From NCBI GenBank assembly GCA_003644295.1, contig QNBZ01000090.1:1-6072 (forward strand): DNA of 6,072 nt. The letters run 5' to 3'. The notes below the pieces were generated by a model, which saw only the letters and a program-made list of their open reading frames with translations, was not told where the DNA came from and did not search any database. A program made the position numbers and the translations under genes. The stretch's first letter is position 1. Each line of letters begins with the position of its first letter. Below, piece after piece: positions 5,905 to 6,072 of this stretch. This DNA is from Planctomycetota bacterium. GTDB lineage: Bacteria > Planctomycetota > Phycisphaerae > Sedimentisphaerales > Anaerobacaceae.

Positions 5905-5923
5905 CCCTGACTTTTGTTTGATA

Positions 5924-6072
5924 ATACCAATTGGAGTTAATTTTTGCGCCCTGTCATTCCAGCGAAAGCGGGAATCCATAGGTTTATATATGTACTGGAT
6001 GCCTGCTTTCGCAGGCATGACACAATAATTGATTGTCTGTCAAAAAGCGCATTTACTTAGTCCAATTGGTAT
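5924..6072. mobile_element. Possible MITE-like element bounded by 26-bp imperfect inverted repeats
   Basis: ATACCAATTGGA (5924-5935) is repeated in perfect inverted form at 6061-6072. The match continues imperfectly inward to GCGC (5946-5949 and 6047-6050), giving 20 of 26 positions without gaps. The enclosed 149 bases have no convincing open reading frame. The right arm ends exactly at the window edge, so the true outer boundary and any target-site duplication cannot be seen. The 8-base core CCAATTGG is itself palindromic, which raises the chance of coincidence; the flanking bases and the GCGC match are the real support. Confidence 0.4.
5952..6022. repeat. Dumbbell-forming palindromic repeat beginning TGTCAT and ending ATGACA
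   Basis: The two halves are inverted copies matching at 22 of the first 26 positions. Each half is itself a hairpin. ATTCCAGC (5956-5963) pairs with GCGGGAAT (5968-5975), with one mismatch and a GAAA loop. ATGCCTGC (5999-6006) pairs perfectly with GCAGGCAT (6011-6018) around TTTC. Repeats of this style (TGTCATTCC, GCGAAAGC, GGAAT, CCA) are well known as dispersed elements in many bacterial genomes. There is no T-tract, so it is not a standard terminator, although it could stabilise an mRNA 3' end. Confidence 0.75.

Noticed and set aside
5952..6022. CRISPR repeat or intrinsic terminator
   Set aside because: There are only two inverted half-copies, not regularly spaced direct repeats, and no T-tract follows either hairpin.

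Overview
The window is a compact stretch of bacterial chromosome with no RNA gene, CRISPR array or intact transposon. It holds two divergent gene clusters either side of a short regulatory region at about 1838-2009, followed by a gene-free, repeat-bearing tail at 5754-6072. Base composition is balanced. Three things hint at a planctomycete (Planctomycetota) or a related deep-branching bacterium: the protein style, the hom / ApgM-family / lysC order, and the start of a conserved hypothetical that I remember from planctomycetes. This placement is from memory, not from a search.

Minus-strand cluster (1837 down to 1). A cysteine-cluster protein of the YkgJ type comes first, then histidyl-tRNA synthetase (hisS), then the first 44 codons of a conserved hypothetical. 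The junctions are extremely tight: TAATG between the first two, and TAA directly followed by ATG between hisS and the hypothetical. An octamer repeat forms the tail of the YkgJ-type gene and also supplies the only ribosome-binding-like sequence ahead of hisS. A good sigma70-like promoter (TTGACG, 17 bp, TATAGT) reads into this cluster.

Plus-strand cluster (2010-5753). This is homoserine dehydrogenase (hom), then a phosphoglycerate-mutase-like ApgM-family enzyme, then aspartate kinase (lysC). The junctions are an 8-base overlap and a 2-base gap, so this is almost certainly one operon. Aspartate kinase commits aspartate to the pathway and homoserine dehydrogenase makes homoserine. No canonical GHMP-type homoserine kinase is present. 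The ApgM-family protein between them belongs to the group that protein-family curators have proposed to be an alternative homoserine kinase, and the context fits that role much better than glycolysis. The lysC gene carries a strong internal ribosome-binding site and an in-frame ATG at 5253 that would give a separate 166-residue regulatory subunit, as in Bacillus subtilis aspartokinase II.

Tail (5754-6072). There are two candidate intrinsic terminators (5810-5833 and 5878-5904). They are followed by a nested inverted-repeat structure: a dumbbell-forming repeat at 5952-6022, enclosed by a 26-bp imperfect inverted repeat at 5924-5949 and 6047-6072. It looks like a small non-coding mobile or dispersed element.

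Nothing here is a wholly new system. The points most worth following are the non-canonical homoserine kinase candidate, the internal lysC start, and the repeat that has become part of a coding region.
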